Below, piece after piece: positions 42,841 through 51,344 of a stretch of DNA of 64,000 bases (position 1 is the first letter of the stretch; each line of letters starts with the position of its first letter). Made by a program: the position numbers and the translations under genes. Source of the stretch: Streptomyces radiopugnans (lineage in GTDB: Bacteria > Actinomycetota > Actinomycetes > Streptomycetales > Streptomycetaceae); contig NZ_FOET01000018.1 in assembly GCF_900110735.1 (NCBI RefSeq), positions 57,340 to 121,339 on the forward strand, read 5' to 3'. The notes under the pieces are model-generated. The model searched no databases. It worked only from the letters and a program-made list of their open reading frames with translations, and had not been told where the DNA came from.

Positions 42841-43731
42841 ATGCGACAGGTCACCAGGAAGGGCCTGATCACCATCGCCGCGGCCGGCGGCGTGCTGGCC
42901 ATGTCGGGCGGCCACGCCGCCCACGCGGACGCCGAGGCCCGGGGCGTGGCCGCGGGTTCGCCCGGCGTGCTGTCCGGCAACACCGTCCAGGCCCCGGTGC
43001 ACGCGCCGGTGAACGCCTGCGGCAACACCGCGACCGTCGGCGGCGGCCTCAACCCGGCCTTCGGCAACAAGTGCGCCAACGTGGACGACCACCGCGGCGG
43101 CCACCACCAGGGCGACCGCGACGGCGGGTACCAGCGGGGCGGGCACGACGGTGGTCACCACCAGGGCGGGCACGAGGGCGGGCACCGCGGTGGCGGCCAC
43201 CAGGAGAACCCCGGCGGGCAGCACCGCGAGCACGGCAAGGGGCACGGCAAGAAGCAGGACGGGAGGCACGCCGGCCACGGCGGTGCCAGGGCCGAGGGCG
43301 TGGCCGCGGGTTCGCCCGGCGTGCTGTCCGGCAACACCGTCCAGGCCCCGGTGCACGCGCCGGTGAACGTCTGCGGCAACTCCGTGAACGTGGTGGGTGC
43401 GCTCAACCCGGCCGCCGGCAACGAGTGCGCCAACGTGAGCGACCACCAGCCGTCCCCGGAGAGGCCCGGGCCCGAGAAGCCCGGGCACCCGGAGAAGCAG
43501 AAGCCGGAGGAGCCCAAGCACCCGGAGAAGCAGAAGCCGGAGGAGCCCAAGCAGCCGGAGAAGAGGGACGAGCCCCGTGCCGAGGCGCCCGAGAAGCCCG
43601 CTCCCCAGGTCATGGGCGGCGAGCTGGCCGAGACCGGCGGCAGCGGGCTGGGCTCGATCGCCCCGGTCGGTGCCGGAGTGCTGCTCGGCGGCGCCCTGCT
43701 CTACCGGCGCGCCCGCGCCATGCGGGGCTGA
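42841..43731 (+). CDS. chpC: long chaplin ChpC with His-rich linker
   Basis: 296 residues from ATG 42841. Signal peptide to ~29; chaplin domain 1 at ~34-80 (VNACGN...NKCAN) and domain 2 at ~152-199 (VNVCGN...NECAN), two Cys each; cell-wall linker of Pro/Glu/Lys; sortase signal LAETG at ~262-266, then a hydrophobic helix and RRARAMRG. The linker between the chaplin domains (81-151) is unusual: 14 His with Gly, Gln and Asp. Long chaplins anchor to peptidoglycan by class E sortase and seed short-chaplin fibrils. A 33-bp unit coding HPEKQKPEEPK is tandemly duplicated (43486-43551). Confidence 0.93.
   Translation: MRQVTRKGLITIAAAGGVLAMSGGHAAHADAEARGVAAGSPGVLSGNTVQAPVHAPVNACGNTATVGGGLNPAFGNKCANVDDHRGGHHQGDRDGGYQRGGHDGGHHQGGHEGGHRGGGHQENPGGQHREHGKGHGKKQDGRHAGHGGARAEGVAAGSPGVLSGNTVQAPVHAPVNVCGNSVNVVGALNPAAGNECANVSDHQPSPERPGPEKPGHPEKQKPEEPKHPEKQKPEEPKQPEKRDEPRAEAPEKPAPQVMGGELAETGGSGLGSIAPVGAGVLLGGALLYRRARAMRG
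42942..43369 (+). repeat. 74-bp perfect direct repeat inside chpC
   Basis: Bases 42942-43015 and 43296-43369 are identical and code the first half of each chaplin domain. This suggests recent duplication or gene conversion between the two domains. Confidence 0.85.
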
Positions 43732-43766
43732 CCGGCGGCCGGGAACCACGGCCGGGAGCACGGCGA

Positions 43767-43805
43767 GGAGCGGGCTCCGCCCCTGCAGGGGGCGGGGTCC
43801 GCTCC
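43767..43805. terminator. terminator between chpC and the DUF5703 gene
   Basis: A 17-bp stem with two G-T pairs and a 5-nt loop, in the gap between the convergent genes. Confidence 0.65.
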
Positions 43806-43819
43806 TTCCGCCTTCCGCG

Positions 43820-44008
43820 TCACCAGGTGGCGCGCAACTGGCGGATGATCCGCCGCCGCAGCCGCACCTGGCGGCTGCCGTCGGAGTTGAGCCTGAGGCG
43901 GTCCAGTTCCCAGTGTCCGTACTCGGCGTGTTCGGTCAGCAGACGTGTGGCGGCCTTGCGGGAGACCCCGCGCGGGACGTACACATCACGAAATTCGTAT
44001 TCCGGCAT
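43820..44008 (-). CDS. DUF5703 family protein
   Basis: 62 residues from ATG 44008 (GTG 44011 also possible). MPEYEFRDVYVPRGVSRKAATRLLTEHAEYGHWELDRLRL is the whole signature of this small actinobacterial family. Basic C terminus RRRIIRQLRATW. Function unknown. Divergent from the next gene. Confidence 0.85.
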   Translation of the reverse strand: MPEYEFRDVYVPRGVSRKAATRLLTEHAEYGHWELDRLRLNSDGSRQVRLRRRIIRQLRATW

Positions 44009-44055
44009 CACATCTATTGTGCGTGCGGGGCCCCGGTACGGATAGCGTCTGCACT

Positions 44056-44769
44056 ATGTCTGATGCTGCGCAGCCCGGTGCTGCCGAGGTACGAGCCGCC
44101 GCCGAAGCGTTGAAGACCGCGCTGGACCGTCACCTCGAAGCCGTCGAACGACGGTCTGCCGAGGGGGGCTCGGGCGCCGGGGCCGCCCGGGCCGAGGCCG
44201 CCGTCCACGCCGCCTTCGACGAACTCGCCGCGGCGGGCGAGGCGTACGACGAGCTGTTGTACGACGTCTACGACGAGGTCACACCCTTCGAGATCCCGGG
44301 CGGCGACAGCATGCCCGCCTACGCCGGGCCGGAGGAGCCCAGCACCCTCAGCGTCCTCATCCGCCGCGACTACACCGTCGTGGAGCCTCAGCGGCTGATG
44401 GCCCAGGCGCAGCGCGTCACCGCGCTCGACCCGGACTCGGCGGACGCGGACGAGGAGGCGCTGGAGGGCCCCTTCGCCGGGAGCGGCGTGCATGCCGCGC
44501 TCAGCGTGCTGTTCGGCGAGTACGAACCCGACGAGATCGCCACCCGGCACGAGGAGTTCGGCCTGGAGGAGGGCGACTCCACGCTCTGGGTGATCGCGGG
44601 CGACGAGCCCGCCGAGCCGGGGGAGTGGCTGGGCTCGCCCTTCGACGGAGCCGACCCCGAGCAGGTCGTCTGCCGCTTCGACGTCAGCGCCGTCTTCGAC
44701 GAGGAGGATCTCTACGAGGACGAGGACGAGGACGAGGCCGGCGGACCGGTGGTGCGGGCCGCGGACTGA
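44056..44769 (+). CDS. conserved acidic hypothetical protein
   Basis: 237 residues from ATG 44056. A helical N terminus (AAAEALKTALDRHLEAVERR) is followed by AAGEAYDELLYDVYDEVTPFEIPGGD, and the end is very acidic (FDEEDLYEDEDEDEAGG). I believe it is conserved across Streptomyces, with no known role. TAGCGT (44043-44048) lies 7 nt before the ATG, so the transcript is probably leaderless. Confidence 0.75.
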   Translation: MSDAAQPGAAEVRAAAEALKTALDRHLEAVERRSAEGGSGAGAARAEAAVHAAFDELAAAGEAYDELLYDVYDEVTPFEIPGGDSMPAYAGPEEPSTLSVLIRRDYTVVEPQRLMAQAQRVTALDPDSADADEEALEGPFAGSGVHAALSVLFGEYEPDEIATRHEEFGLEEGDSTLWVIAGDEPAEPGEWLGSPFDGADPEQVVCRFDVSAVFDEEDLYEDEDEDEAGGPVVRAAD

Positions 44770-44770
44770 T

Positions 44771-44818
44771 CCGCACCCTGCCGCCGGACCGCGAGCCGGC
44801 GCCGGCGGCAGGGTGCGG
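44771..44818. terminator. bidirectional terminator
   Basis: 17-bp perfect arms CCGCACCCTGCCGCCGG (44771-44787) and its complement (44802-44818), between convergent genes. Confidence 0.8.
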
Positions 44819-44823
44819 AGAGG

Positions 44824-46902
44824 TCAGCCGGCGGCCTCCGGCGGCGGGGCCGCCGCCGTCGCCGCCTGCGCGCGCAGCAGCGCGCGCAGGCGCGTCGTGC
44901 GCTCCGGGGCCGGGATCTGCGCCACCGCCCGCGGCAGCGCCTGGTCCACGCCGTGCACCACGGACAGATGCCGCTCGCCGCGGCCGAACGCCGTGTACAC
45001 CCAGGCGCGGTCGAGGGCCGGGACCGCGTCGCCCGGAAGCACCACCACGGCCGCCGGCCAGCGCGTCCCGACTGCCTGGTGGGCGGTGATCGCCCAGCCG
45101 TGCCGCACCGTCCGCGCCACCCGCCCGCGCGGGACGGTGACGGCGCGGCCGGAGCAGTCCAGCCGCAGCCCCTCCTCGTCCCCCGACACCACCGTGCCCG
45201 GCGCGGTGTGCCCGGGGGAGGGGGAGTAGGCCACCCGGTCGCCCGGATCGAAGCCGCCGAACCGGCCGGGGCCGGGGTTGAGCCGCTCCTTGAGCGCGGC
45301 GTTGAGAACCCGGGTGCCCGCGGCGCCGCCGTGGCCGGGGGTGATCACCTGCGTCAGCCCGGCGGGCACCCCGAGCGCCCGCGGCACCGAGTCGGCGACG
45401 AGCTGCACGGTGCGGTGCACCGCCTCCCCGGCGTCGCGCACCGGGACGATCACCACCTCCCGGCCGGGTGCCTCCACCTGGTTCAGCTCGCCGATCCCGA
45501 TGCCCGAGACCAGCTCGCCGACCGGACCGGGATCCGGGGTGCGGGAGACCACCTGCGGGCAGACGCGCGCCGCGAGCAGATCGGCCAGCACCTGGCCGGC
45601 GCCCGCCGAGCCGAGCAGGTTCGGATCGCCGCTGAGGACCAGCCGCGCACCGTCCGGCAGCGCCTCGACCAGCATCGCGGCGCGTTCGGTGTCGAGCTGG
45701 GGGGCGTCCAGCACGGCGAGCAGGTCCAGCGCGTACGCGCCCTCCTCGTCGCGCCCGGGGCCCTCCCTGCCGGCCAGCAGCCCGTCGACGGTGACGGCCG
45801 CCGGACCCGGACCGCCGTCCGGATCACCGTCCGGGCCGTCCGCGCCGGTACCGTCCCCATCGCGGCCCCGGGCGTCCAGCAGCTCCGCCAGCCGCCGCCT
45901 GCCGTCCTCGCTGTGCGCGGCGGCGTACGCCCGCAGCCCCAGCGCCCGGGCCGCGGCCACCAGCGCCGCCGGCTCGGCACGGGCGGCCTCGCCGCCGGTG
46001 TGCGCGACCAGACCGCTGCGGGCGGCGGCGCGCACCAGCTCCGCCGCGGACGGGCCGGGCGCACTGGCCGCGGCCTCCTCCCAGCGGGCCGTCTCCTCCT
46101 CACCGGGCGGGGCGAAGGTGCCGCTCAGCCGTGCCAGGCCCTCGGCCAGGCTCTCCTCGGCCAGCGCGTGGCGCTCCAGGCCGACGAGCAGCCTTACGGG
46201 CCGCTCGGCCTCCTCCTCCTCGCCCGCCCCGGATCCACCGGCCGCGGCATCCCCGGCTCCGGCCCCCTCCTCGCCGGCGTCCTCGAAGGCCAGCACCGCA
46301 CCCGCGTCGACCGCCTCGCCCACCGCCGTGTCCGGATCCGGCACGCCGTACCGGGCCAGCCCCTCGGCCAGGGCCTTCGAGCCCAGCACCGTGTGCCCGG
46401 ACAGCGCCGCCCGCTCCAGCAGCCACACCGCCAGGGCCCGGCCGCGCCTCTCGTCGCCCGGACCGCTCTCCGGCCCCAGCAGCGCCCGTGCGAAGCCGTC
46501 CGCCTGCTCCGGCAGCACGCCCGGAACGGCCAGCAGCTCCCACGGATCGGCGCGCAGCACATCCTCGGCGCCCTCGCCGAAGGTCTCCACCACGGCCGCG
46601 CCCAGCGCGGCGGGAGCGCCGCCCTCGGCCAGCAGCGCGGTGACGCCCTCGGGCACGGCCACCGGGCCGCCCGGCCCGCCGGGAACACCACCGGGCCCGC
46701 AGGGAACACCGCCGGGCCGGGCGGCCGGGGCGGCGCGCCGGGGCCGGGGCGCGGGCTTCGGCTCTGCGAAGAACTCGGCGGCCGAGCGCTCGCCGCTCTC
46801 CACGGCGCGTACGGCGGCCATGAGCTCCGCGGCCTTGTCCCGGGCGCCCGGGGCTGCGGTCTGAGGGGCCTGATCGGCGTTGTCGGCGCCGGACGCGGTC
46901 AA
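44824..46902 (-). CDS. RecD2-like protein with degenerate Walker motifs
   Basis: 692 residues from TTG 46902, which overlaps the stop of the aldo/keto reductase gene (TTGA). The order of segments follows RecD2-type helicases: Ala/Gly-rich N terminus, HhH-like part, then VAHTGGEAARAEPAALVAAARALGL where GGPGTGKT should be, LLAVLDAPQLDTERAAML where the DEAS box should be, LVLSGDPNLLGSAGAGQVLADLL (motif III kept) and HGWAITAHQAVGTRWPAAVVVLP (last helicase motif). Lys/Thr of Walker A and Glu of Walker B are absent, so ATP hydrolysis is doubtful. Possibly a non-catalytic helicase relative. Confidence 0.75.
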   Translation of the reverse strand: MTASGADNADQAPQTAAPGARDKAAELMAAVRAVESGERSAAEFFAEPKPAPRPRRAAPAARPGGVPCGPGGVPGGPGGPVAVPEGVTALLAEGGAPAALGAAVVETFGEGAEDVLRADPWELLAVPGVLPEQADGFARALLGPESGPGDERRGRALAVWLLERAALSGHTVLGSKALAEGLARYGVPDPDTAVGEAVDAGAVLAFEDAGEEGAGAGDAAAGGSGAGEEEEAERPVRLLVGLERHALAEESLAEGLARLSGTFAPPGEEETARWEEAAASAPGPSAAELVRAAARSGLVAHTGGEAARAEPAALVAAARALGLRAYAAAHSEDGRRRLAELLDARGRDGDGTGADGPDGDPDGGPGPAAVTVDGLLAGREGPGRDEEGAYALDLLAVLDAPQLDTERAAMLVEALPDGARLVLSGDPNLLGSAGAGQVLADLLAARVCPQVVSRTPDPGPVGELVSGIGIGELNQVEAPGREVVIVPVRDAGEAVHRTVQLVADSVPRALGVPAGLTQVITPGHGGAAGTRVLNAALKERLNPGPGRFGGFDPGDRVAYSPSPGHTAPGTVVSGDEEGLRLDCSGRAVTVPRGRVARTVRHGWAITAHQAVGTRWPAAVVVLPGDAVPALDRAWVYTAFGRGERHLSVVHGVDQALPRAVAQIPAPERTTRLRALLRAQAATAAAPPPEAAG

Positions 46903-47882
46903 AGCGTGCTCCAGTCGTGATCGGGATAGCGGTGCACCGGGGCCGACACATCGTCCAGCGCCCGGCAGATCTCGTCGGGAAGCGTAAGGCTCTCCACTGA
47001 CAGAGCCTCGCCGAGCTGCTGCGACGTGCGCGGGCCGATGATCGGCGCGGCCACCCCGGGCCGGTCGCGCACCCATGCCAGCGCCACCTGGAGCGGGGTG
47101 ACGGCCAGCCCGTCGGCGGCCGTGGCGACCGCGTCGACGATCCGCGCCGCCTCGTCGTCCAGGTAGGGCTCCACGAAGGGCGCCAGGCGCTCTGAGGCGC
47201 CGCGTGAGCCGGGCGGGGTGGAGCGGCGGTACTTGCCCGTGAGCACGCCCCGGCCCAGCGGCGAGGAAGCCAGCAGCCCCACCTCCAGATCCAGCGCGGC
47301 CGGCAGCACCTCCCGCTCCACCCCGCGCTGGAGCAGGGAGTACTCCATCTGGACGCCGGCCAGCCGGGTGCGCGCCCCCGGGGCGGCGAGCTGCCAGGAG
47401 GCGGCCTTGGCCAGCTGCCAGCCGCAGAAGCCCGCCACCCCCGCGTAGCGGGCGCGGCCGCTGCCCACCGCGGTGTCGAGGGCCTGGAGGGTCTCCTCCA
47501 GAGGGGTGAAGGGATCGTAGGCGTGGACCTGCCACAGATCGACGTAGTCGGTGCCCAGCCGCTCCAGGGAGGCGTCCAGCGCGGCCAGCAGATGGCCGCG
47601 CGAGCAGTCGAAGCGGCGCTCGGGGTCGGGCACGCCGCCCGCCTTGGTGGCGATCACCAGGTCCCGGCGGGGCACCAGGTCCTGCAGCAGCCGGCCGAGG
47701 AGGTACTCGGCGCCGCCGTCGGCGTACACGTCGGCGGTGTCCACCAGCGTCCCGCCGGCCTCCCAGAAGGCCTTCAGCAGGTCGGCCGCCTCACGCTCCC
47801 CGGTGTCCCGCGCCCAGGTGAGAGTACCGAGCCCGATCCGGGATACGCGGAGGCCGGTGCGGCCCACGTGCCTGTGCTCCAT
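46899..47882 (-). CDS. aldo/keto reductase
   Basis: 327 residues from ATG 47882. TIM-barrel AKR: VGRTGLRVSRIGLGTLTWAR start, LVDTADVYADGGAEYLLG carries Asp and Tyr of the catalytic tetrad, VIATKAGG the Lys, DLWQVHAYDP the His. NADPH binding is near the C terminus (IIGPRTSQQLGEAL). Substrate unknown. Divergent from the F420-dependent oxidoreductase; the 75-bp gap holds a palindrome. Translationally coupled to the RecD2-like gene. Confidence 0.9.
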   Translation of the reverse strand: MEHRHVGRTGLRVSRIGLGTLTWARDTGEREAADLLKAFWEAGGTLVDTADVYADGGAEYLLGRLLQDLVPRRDLVIATKAGGVPDPERRFDCSRGHLLAALDASLERLGTDYVDLWQVHAYDPFTPLEETLQALDTAVGSGRARYAGVAGFCGWQLAKAASWQLAAPGARTRLAGVQMEYSLLQRGVEREVLPAALDLEVGLLASSPLGRGVLTGKYRRSTPPGSRGASERLAPFVEPYLDDEAARIVDAVATAADGLAVTPLQVALAWVRDRPGVAAPIIGPRTSQQLGEALSVESLTLPDEICRALDDVSAPVHRYPDHDWSTL

Positions 47883-47933
47883 GGGCGTTGAGAGTACTTG
47901 CGGCCGCGCGCTAGAGTCCCGGCGACGGGCACG

Positions 47934-47947
47934 TTACCGATCGGTAA
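47934..47947. promoter_or_regulatory. palindromic operator candidate
   Basis: TTACCGATCGGTAA is a perfect 14-bp palindrome between the aldo/keto reductase and LLM oxidoreductase genes, overlapping the ribosome site region of the latter. Confidence 0.55.
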
Positions 47948-47957
47948 GGGGACGCGG

Positions 47958-49010
47958 ATGAGACTCGGGATCAACCTCGGCTACTGGGGCGCCGGGATGG
48001 ACGCCGACAATCTCGCGGTCGCCCGGGAGGCCGACCGGCTGGGCTACTCCGTGTGCTGGGCCGCGGAGGCCTACGGATCGGACGCCCCCACCGTCCTGGC
48101 CTGGGTCGCGGCCCAGACCGAGCGGATCGACATCGGCTCGGCCATCCTCCAGATCCCCGCCCGCACCCCCGCCATGACGGCCATGACCGCCGCCACCCTC
48201 GACACCCTCTCCGGCGGCCGCTTCCGCCTGGGCCTGGGCGTCTCCGGGCCGCAGGTGTCCGAGGGCTGGTACGGGGTGCGGTTCGACAAGCCGCTCGCCC
48301 GCACCCGCGAGTACGTGGAGATCGTCCGCAAGGCGATGTCCCGCGAGCGGCTGACCCACTCCGGCGAGCACTGGACGCTGCCGCTGCCCGACGGCCCCGG
48401 CAAGCCGCTGAAGCTGACCGTCCACCCCGTCCGCGAACGGATCCCGCTGTACATCGCCGCCATCGGCCCGAAGAACCTGGAGCAGACCGGCGAGATCGCC
48501 GACGGCGCACTGCTGATCTTCTTCGCCCCCGAGCACGCCGAGGAGACCACGCTCGGCGCACTGCGGGCCGGGCGCGAGAAGGCGGGCCTGACCATGGAGG
48601 GCTTCGACGTGGTGCCCACCGTGCCGCTGGCCCTCGGCGACGACATCGACGCCCTGGCCGACACCTTCCGCCCGTACACCGCGCTGTACGTCGGAGGCAT
48701 GGGCAGCCGCAAGCAGAACTTCTACAACCGGCTCGCCCGGCGCATGGGGTACGAGAAGGAGGCCGCCGAGATCCAGGACAGGTACCTGTCCGGGGACAAG
48801 GAGGGCGCCGCGGCCGCCGTGCCCCGGCAGCTCATCGACTCCACCGCGCTGCTCGGCCCGGTCGAGCGGATCGCCGACCGGATGCGGGCCTACGCCGAGG
48901 CGGGGGTGACCACCCTGTCGCTGGCGCCGGCGGGCTTCACCCTGGAGGAGCGGATCGCCGCGCTGCGGGCCGGGGTGGAGGCTCTGGAGCGGTCCGGGGC
49001 CGCCTCCTGA
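47958..49010 (+). CDS. LLM class F420-dependent oxidoreductase
   Basis: 350 residues from ATG 47958 (AAGGGGA upstream). Luciferase-like TIM barrel: RLGINLGYWGAGMDADNLAVAREADRLGYSVCWAAEAYGSDAPTVL, DTLSGGRFRLGLGVSGPQVSEGWYG, RIPLYIAAIGPKNLEQTGEIADG are the landmarks of the MSMEG_4879/Rv3520c-like subfamily. It uses coenzyme F420, expected in Streptomyces. Natural substrate unknown. A long hairpin follows. Confidence 0.92.
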   Translation: MRLGINLGYWGAGMDADNLAVAREADRLGYSVCWAAEAYGSDAPTVLAWVAAQTERIDIGSAILQIPARTPAMTAMTAATLDTLSGGRFRLGLGVSGPQVSEGWYGVRFDKPLARTREYVEIVRKAMSRERLTHSGEHWTLPLPDGPGKPLKLTVHPVRERIPLYIAAIGPKNLEQTGEIADGALLIFFAPEHAEETTLGALRAGREKAGLTMEGFDVVPTVPLALGDDIDALADTFRPYTALYVGGMGSRKQNFYNRLARRMGYEKEAAEIQDRYLSGDKEGAAAAVPRQLIDSTALLGPVERIADRMRAYAEAGVTTLSLAPAGFTLEERIAALRAGVEALERSGAAS

Positions 49011-49061
49011 GGGGACCGCCCCTCGTCCGCCTTCGCCCGCCCCGCCCCCGCCGTGGGCGCC

Positions 49062-49105
49062 GCGCGGGGCGCGGCCGGACCGAGCCGCCCGGCCGCGCCC
49101 CGCGC
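49062..49105. terminator. long hairpin after the LLM gene
   Basis: 17-bp perfect arms GCGCGGGGCGCGGCCGG (49062-49078) and complement (49089-49105), 10-nt loop, in the 300-bp gap at 49011-49310. Nothing else is seen there. Confidence 0.75.
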
Positions 49106-49310
49106 CGGGACGTGCCCACGGCCGTGGTGGGGGCTCGGGGGTCCTCCCCGCCACGGCCGTCTCCCGGCACAACGGCGCGGAGCCGCCGGGGTTACGCCCG
49201 GCGCGGCGGACACGTCCGTTCGGCGCAGGGGCGGAGGTGAGCTGTTGCCGCCGCCCGCCCGCACCGGTTGACTCGGCTTCTGCGGATACGTCCACGGAAG
49301 GTGTCGGGCC

Positions 49311-50261
49311 ATGCTGCGCAGAAGGGACCTGGTGCGGGAGGTCCTCGACGACGACGCGTCCTTCCGGCTGCTGTGCTCCCTGGCCGCCGCGGCCCAGGCG
49401 CGCAACGGCCGGGAGAGCCGCAGGATCGCCGCCCTCGTTCCCCAGGGCCGGCGCGAACTCGCCCCGGCGATGGCCCGGTACGGCGAGCTTCAGGAGCGGC
49501 ATGCCCGGCTGCTGGCCGGACTGCTCGCCGCCTGCGGCCTGGAACCCGCCGAGGTGCCCCCCGAGGCGGACCACGCCGCCCTTCTGGAGCGGCGGGGGAG
49601 CTGCCCGGCGCACGCCCGGATGCGGTGCGGGCAGCCCCTGAGCGAGCGGGACGTCCTGGCCCACCTCGCCCACGGGCACGCCGCCTCGACCCGTGCCGCC
49701 GCCTGGCTCGCCCGCCTGGCCGGGCACCTCTCCGGCCGTCCCGGGGCAGGCGAGGCGGTCCGGGAGGTCCTCCGCGCCGAACGGGAGCACCTGGCCTGGT
49801 GCCGCGAGGGGATGCTGGGCTTCGCCCGCGCCGGCCACGTCGCGGCCGTCGAGTTGGTGCTCAGGGAGAACGCGCTGGCGGAGGCCCGCGCCCACCGCGA
49901 CGCGGCCCTGGCCGTACTGGCCCGCACCGGCCACCTGCTGGGCTGGAGCATGGCCAGGTCGGTGGTGATGGAGGGCGGCGTCCAGGCCCGCTACGCCTAC
50001 GAGCGGCTGGCCGGCCGGCGCCGCGCCGTACGCCTGGACCCGCTCCCCCCGCTGCCGAAGCCGGAGCCGGGAGCGGACGCGGGACCGGGACCGGAGCACG
50101 AGTCCGAGCCCGCGCGCGACGCGGTACGGGCCGGGTCCGGACCCGGGGCGCGACCCGGTGCGGAATCCGGGACGGAACACGGAGCGGAGCCCGGTGAGGG
50201 GCCCGGAGCGGGGTCGCGGACTCCGTCCGGGGAGGCGGCTACAACCAGCCCCGGCGTTTGA
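49311..50261 (+). CDS. ferritin-like helical protein of unknown function
   Basis: 316 residues from ATG 49311. Residues ~1-235 are helical with the pattern of a ferritin-like bundle (LLCSLAAAAQARNGRESRRIA, YGELQERHARLLAGLLAACGLEP, LRAEREHLAWCREGMLGFARAGH, LVLRENALAEARAHRDAALAVL). E-x-x-H-type pairs could bind metal, but no clear di-iron set is visible. The C-terminal ~75 residues are Gly/Pro/Glu low-complexity. From memory it is conserved in this Streptomyces neighbourhood. Its 3' end overlaps the convergent corA by 23 bp. Confidence 0.65.
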   Translation: MLRRRDLVREVLDDDASFRLLCSLAAAAQARNGRESRRIAALVPQGRRELAPAMARYGELQERHARLLAGLLAACGLEPAEVPPEADHAALLERRGSCPAHARMRCGQPLSERDVLAHLAHGHAASTRAAAWLARLAGHLSGRPGAGEAVREVLRAEREHLAWCREGMLGFARAGHVAAVELVLRENALAEARAHRDAALAVLARTGHLLGWSMARSVVMEGGVQARYAYERLAGRRRAVRLDPLPPLPKPEPGADAGPGPEHESEPARDAVRAGSGPGARPGAESGTEHGAEPGEGPGAGSRTPSGEAATTSPGV

Positions 50262-51222
50262 AGAGGCGGTACAGACCGGTGCTCGCGGCGACCATCAGCA
50301 CCAACACCCCCGGATAGCCCAGCGGGTGGCCCAGCTCGGGCATGTGGGCGAAGTTCATGCCGTACACCCCGGCGATCATGGTGGGGACCGCCGCCATGGC
50401 CGCCCACGCCGAGATCTTGCGCATGTCGTCGTTCTGCCGGACGCCCACCTGGGCCAGATAGGCCGACAGGATGTCCGACAGCAGCCGGTCCAACGCCTCC
50501 ACCTGCTCGTTCGCCCGTGTCAGATGGTCGCTGACGTCGCGGAAGAACGGGCGCGAGTCGTCGTGCACGAACGGCACGCCGGTGCCCGCCAGCCGCTCCA
50601 TCGGCTCCGCCAGCGGTCCGGTGGCCCGGCGGAACTCCAGCACCTGGCGCTTGAAGCCGTAGATGCGGCTCGCCACGGCGCCGTACGCGGTGCCGCCGGG
50701 GGTGAAGACCTCCGCCTCCAGCTCCTCGAGGTCGACGTGCAGCTCGGCGGCCACCTCCATGTAGTGGTCGACCACCGAGTCGCTCACCGCGTACATCACG
50801 GCCGTCGGACCGTGCTGCAGCACCTGCGGGTTCCGCTCCAGCCGCTCGCGCACCGAGCCCAGCGGATTGGTCGTGCCGTGCCGCACCGACACCACGAAGG
50901 AGTCGCCGAGGAACAGCATCAGCTCCCCGGTGCCGACGGTGTCGGCCGCATCGTCGTAGTCCACCGGCTTGAGCACCAGGAACAGCGAGTCCTCGTAGAC
51001 CTCCAGCTTGGGACGCTGGTGGGCCGACAGGGCGTCCTCCACCGCCAGCGGGTGCAGCCCGAACTCCCGGGAGACCTGTTCGAACTCCTCCTCGGTGGGC
51101 TCGTGCAGCCCGATCCACAGGAAGGCGTCGCGGTCCGCACGGGCCACCCGGAGCGCCTCGGCGAGACCGGAGGGACCCTCGGCGCGGCGCCCGCCCCGGT
51201 AGATCGCACAGTCCACAATCAC
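50239..51222 (-). CDS. corA: CorA-type Mg2+/Co2+ transporter
   Basis: 327 residues from GTG 51222 (GGAG ~10 nt upstream). N-terminal cytoplasmic alpha/beta domain (WIGLHEPTEEEFEQVSREFGLHPLAVEDAL), long stalk helices (NEQVEALDRLLSDILSAYLAQ), then two membrane helices with the selectivity motif GMN in GVYGMNFAHMPELG, ending RLFKRRGWL. Pentameric divalent-metal channel. Monocistronic. Confidence 0.95.
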   Translation of the reverse strand: MIVDCAIYRGGRRAEGPSGLAEALRVARADRDAFLWIGLHEPTEEEFEQVSREFGLHPLAVEDALSAHQRPKLEVYEDSLFLVLKPVDYDDAADTVGTGELMLFLGDSFVVSVRHGTTNPLGSVRERLERNPQVLQHGPTAVMYAVSDSVVDHYMEVAAELHVDLEELEAEVFTPGGTAYGAVASRIYGFKRQVLEFRRATGPLAEPMERLAGTGVPFVHDDSRPFFRDVSDHLTRANEQVEALDRLLSDILSAYLAQVGVRQNDDMRKISAWAAMAAVPTMIAGVYGMNFAHMPELGHPLGYPGVLVLMVAASTGLYRLFKRRGWL

Positions 51223-51344
51223 ACCGACGATTCTCCACCGTCGGCCCGGTGGCACGTGCGACGGCCGCCCCCTTGACGGCCGCCCGCCCACCACCCGGCC
51301 CCCGCCCCTCCTCGGCCCCGCCGTCCTCGCCTACGCTGGCTGCC

